From Donghicola sp041224595 (GTDB lineage: Bacteria > Pseudomonadota > Alphaproteobacteria > Rhodobacterales > Rhodobacteraceae): DNA of 7,172 bases. The notes below the pieces were generated by a model. That model was not told where the DNA came from. It searched no databases and was given only the letters and a program-made list of their open reading frames with translations. The first letter of the stretch is position 1. Every line of letters begins with the position of its first letter. Below are positions 6,121 to 7,172 of the stretch, piece after piece. The position numbers and the translations under genes are program-made. The stretch covers positions 1 to 7,172 of the forward strand of contig NZ_JBGFGN010000097.1 of the NCBI RefSeq assembly GCF_041224595.1, in the 5' to 3' direction.

Positions 6121-6675
6121 TATCGCGGCGGTGCAGTGCTGCTTCACCGGACCGGTCATTCGTCGATCGCGCAACATCCGCGGGAGATCGAGGTCGGCAA
6201 TGCGCAGTCCGAGATCGAGGCGGCCTTCGTCTCAGAACCCTTCGGCCCGTACGAGCTAGAGACGCTGCCCGTCTTCACCGAGCAGCTTGCCCTCATCGCT
6301 CCGCAATCGCTGCCTGCGATCCAAGGCCCCGGTGCCCTGCGCGGGCGCACGATGATCGCCTTCGAGACCGGCTGTTCCTATCGGCGGATTTTCGAGAGCT
6401 GGTTTTCGACGGCGTCCGTGGTTCCGGAGCGTGTGATGGAGCTCGCCTCCTATCATGCGATCTTTGCCTACGTCGTGGCGGGATCCGGGATCGGGATCAT
6501 GCCGCGCGCGGTCCTGACGGCGCTGCGCGCAGAGGGGCAGGTTCAGATTTGGAACCTCCCCACGGTGACTGGGATTGTGCGGACCCATCTGGTTTGGCGC
6601 AAGGCACAGGCGTCGCGCCCCCTAGATGCCCTGCGTCAGATGCTGATCGCCGTGCTACCCTCCGGCGAAAAGTGA
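6121..6675 (+). pseudogene. LysR-family transcriptional regulator remnant
   Basis: The frame is open from 6073 and could start at GTG 6136 (179 residues), but it lacks a usable DNA-binding domain. YRGGAVLLHRTGHSS at its start resembles the end of a LysR helix-turn-helix (LG-x-x-LFxRTGR). Only about 20 residues later it reaches SEIEAAFVSEPF, which belongs deep in the substrate-binding domain, so an internal deletion of perhaps 60-80 residues is inferred. The rest (VFTEQLALIAP, GRTMIAFETGCSYRRIFESWF, YHAIFAYVVAGSGIGIMPRAVL) is a good effector-domain match, closest in memory to PtrR-like regulators. A 10-bp direct repeat, GAGATCGAGG, occurs at 6184 and 6211. The fragment is more GC-rich than its neighbours. 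No ribosome site precedes it, and it probably makes no functional regulator. Confidence 0.75.
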
Positions 6676-6959
6676 AACCCATCACAACTGCCACTGCCGT
6701 TAGATGCGTTGATCGACTAGAAGACCTATGCCGCCGATCGCAGTTCCGCTGCAAATCTATGCACATGATTAGATAAGGGCTTGAAACGGCCATTTGGCGG
6801 CGTGCCGAACATTTCTTGAGGCCCGCGCCACCGTATCGACCTGATCGGCCCAAACTGACCGCCGTAGAGTTGCGCCTGGTTGCGCGAAGCGGTCTTAATA
6901 GTCGATAGCGTTGGAATACCGCGGTACTGACGAAAATGACCGCAGAAATCACCAGAAAA
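6676..6959. other. Gene-free stretch between the LysR remnant and the IS110 end
   Basis: No gene is supported. A minus-strand GTG frame from 6980 to 6726 encodes 84 residues (with RGIPTLSTIKTASRNQAQLY) that I do not recognise; its start overlaps the IS110 hairpin arm. The stretch holds a 10-bp palindrome TACCGCGGTA (6917-6926) and a TTGCGC direct repeat (6869 and 6879). The left boundary of the IS110 element probably lies near its right end, but cannot be fixed without the right end or an empty site. Confidence 0.4.
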
Positions 6960-6969
6960 CACTTGCAAT

Positions 6970-7056
6970 GCAGGAGCCACCCACAGACGACCTTCGCAAG
7001 TGCATCAGCCGCCGCGGTGCAGCTTCACCAGACCGGATGAGGTGGGTGGCTCCTGC
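6970..7056 (+). repeat. Perfect 15-bp inverted repeat, main stem of the IS110 leader
   Basis: GCAGGAGCCACCCAC (6970-6984) is the exact reverse complement of GTGGGTGGCTCCTGC (7042-7056); the loop is 57 nt (6985-7041). The stem is GC-rich and has no T-run after it, so a terminator is unlikely. It lies 63 bp before the transposase start. A partial third copy, GGAGCCAC, recurs at 7108-7115. Confidence 0.92.
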
Positions 7057-7104
7057 TCCACCGGCATCGAATGTGCCAAAGTGCAGCTATCAATGACTGC
7101 TAGG

Positions 7105-7115
7105 AAAGGAGCCAC
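7105..7115 (+). promoter_or_regulatory. Transposase ribosome binding site, potentially occluded
   Basis: AAAGGAG (7105-7111) is a strong Shine-Dalgarno seven bases before the ATG at 7119 and fixes that start. GGAGCCAC at 7108-7115 is exactly complementary to GTGGCTCC at 7046-7053 in the main stem, so an alternative fold would bury the site. Confidence 0.65.
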
Positions 7116-7118
7116 TCA

Positions 7119-7172
7119 ATGACAGTTAAGACAGTAGGCCTTGATCTGGCCAAGGATGTTTTTCAGGTTCAC
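7119..7172 (+). CDS. IS110-family transposase (DEDD recombinase), N-terminus only
   Basis: Eighteen codons are present, MTVKTVGLDLAKDVFQVH, and the frame runs off the window. The V-G-(L/I)-D-(L/V)-(A/S)-K-(D/N)-x-F-x-(V/L)-H start is diagnostic of IS110-family recombinases. Asp9 should be the first acidic residue of the RuvC-like DEDD catalytic site, which uses a serine in a second domain for strand exchange. It is preceded by a strong ribosome site and by the structured leader that probably encodes its guide RNA. The IS110 versus IS1111 subgroup cannot be settled from this piece, though the long upstream non-coding region favours the IS110 subgroup. Confidence 0.88.
   Translation, partial: MTVKTVGLDLAKDVFQVH

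Larger units (their letters stand above)
6960..7118 (+). ncRNA. Candidate IS110 bridge RNA (seekRNA)
   Basis: IS110-group elements encode, in the non-coding end before the recombinase gene, an RNA whose two internal loops base-pair with target and donor DNA. Here that region folds strongly. A perfect 15-bp stem (6970-6984 with 7042-7056) encloses 57 nt, inside which GGTG/CACC (7016-7019, 7026-7029) and CATC/GATG (7003-7006, 7036-7039) can pair. Downstream are GGCA/TGCC (7063-7066, 7074-7077) and GCAG/CTGC (7083-7086, 7097-7100). Two loop-bearing domains in series is the expected bridge-RNA architecture. GTGCAGCT occurs once in each domain (7017-7024, 7081-7088). RNA ends, loop assignment and guide identity are inferred; an attenuator-like leader is the main alternative. 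Confidence 0.45.
6940..7172 (+). mobile_element. IS110-family insertion sequence, left end (partial)
   Basis: The element is identified by its transposase start at 7119 and by a long structured non-coding region before it, the usual layout of IS110-group left ends. IS110 elements lack classical terminal inverted repeats, so the left boundary given is approximate. It was chosen to allow the roughly 170-nt non-coding end common in the group. The element continues past the window. Confidence 0.6.

Noticed and set aside
6970..7056. 15-bp inverted repeat as terminal inverted repeat or intrinsic terminator
   Set aside because: Both arms lie on the same side of the transposase gene, 57 nt apart, and no T-run follows, so a folded leader or guide RNA fits better.

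Overview
The window looks like an accessory, IS-bounded stretch of an alphaproteobacterial genome, most likely from the Rhodobacteraceae/Roseobacter group. That placement is an inference. It rests on the Y-family polymerase type, a nuclease with a C-terminal 'sunset'-like domain, an Excalibur protein, a perfect CtrA-type box (TTAA-N7-TTAA), several GANTC sites in one promoter region, and moderate GC in the genes. No rRNA, tRNA or CRISPR array is visible.

Layout. Positions 1-139 look like the terminus of an IS21-like insertion sequence: two tandem 20-bp repeats and an end in ...TTGACA. Next come two minus-strand genes: an endonuclease/exonuclease/phosphatase-fold (DNase I-like) protein at 154-1353 and a membrane-anchored alpha/beta serine hydrolase at 1696-3099. 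A 342-bp gap between them may hold a decayed reading frame. The 384-bp AT-rich region 3100-3483 separates this pair from divergent plus-strand genes and carries a perfect 9-bp hairpin palindrome and the CtrA-type box. The plus-strand genes are a secreted thermonuclease (3484-4140), a small secreted Excalibur-domain protein (4230-4529) and a complete Y-family translesion polymerase (4717-6045). After these lies a LysR-family remnant (about 6121-6675) with no usable HTH domain and an apparent internal deletion.

The right edge is the left end of an IS110-family element. The transposase starts at 7119 and leaves the window after 18 codons (MTVKTVGLDLAKDVFQVH). The roughly 150 nt before it are strongly structured: a perfect 15-bp stem (6970-6984 with 7042-7056) encloses a 57-nt loop, followed by smaller hairpins. 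This is where IS110-group elements encode their bridge RNA (seekRNA), so a candidate bridge RNA is the most interesting signal here. One stem arm can also pair with the transposase Shine-Dalgarno region. The loop contains a 23-nt stretch that recurs, with a 5-nt insertion, in the truncated start of the LysR remnant 0.9 kb upstream.

The genes share a nucleic-acid theme (a DNase I-fold enzyme, a secreted nuclease, a lesion-bypass polymerase), but nothing visible proves that they act together. The EEP protein and the hydrolase are both functionally unassigned and lie beside an IS end, so they are reasonable but unproven candidates for a defence or conflict module.
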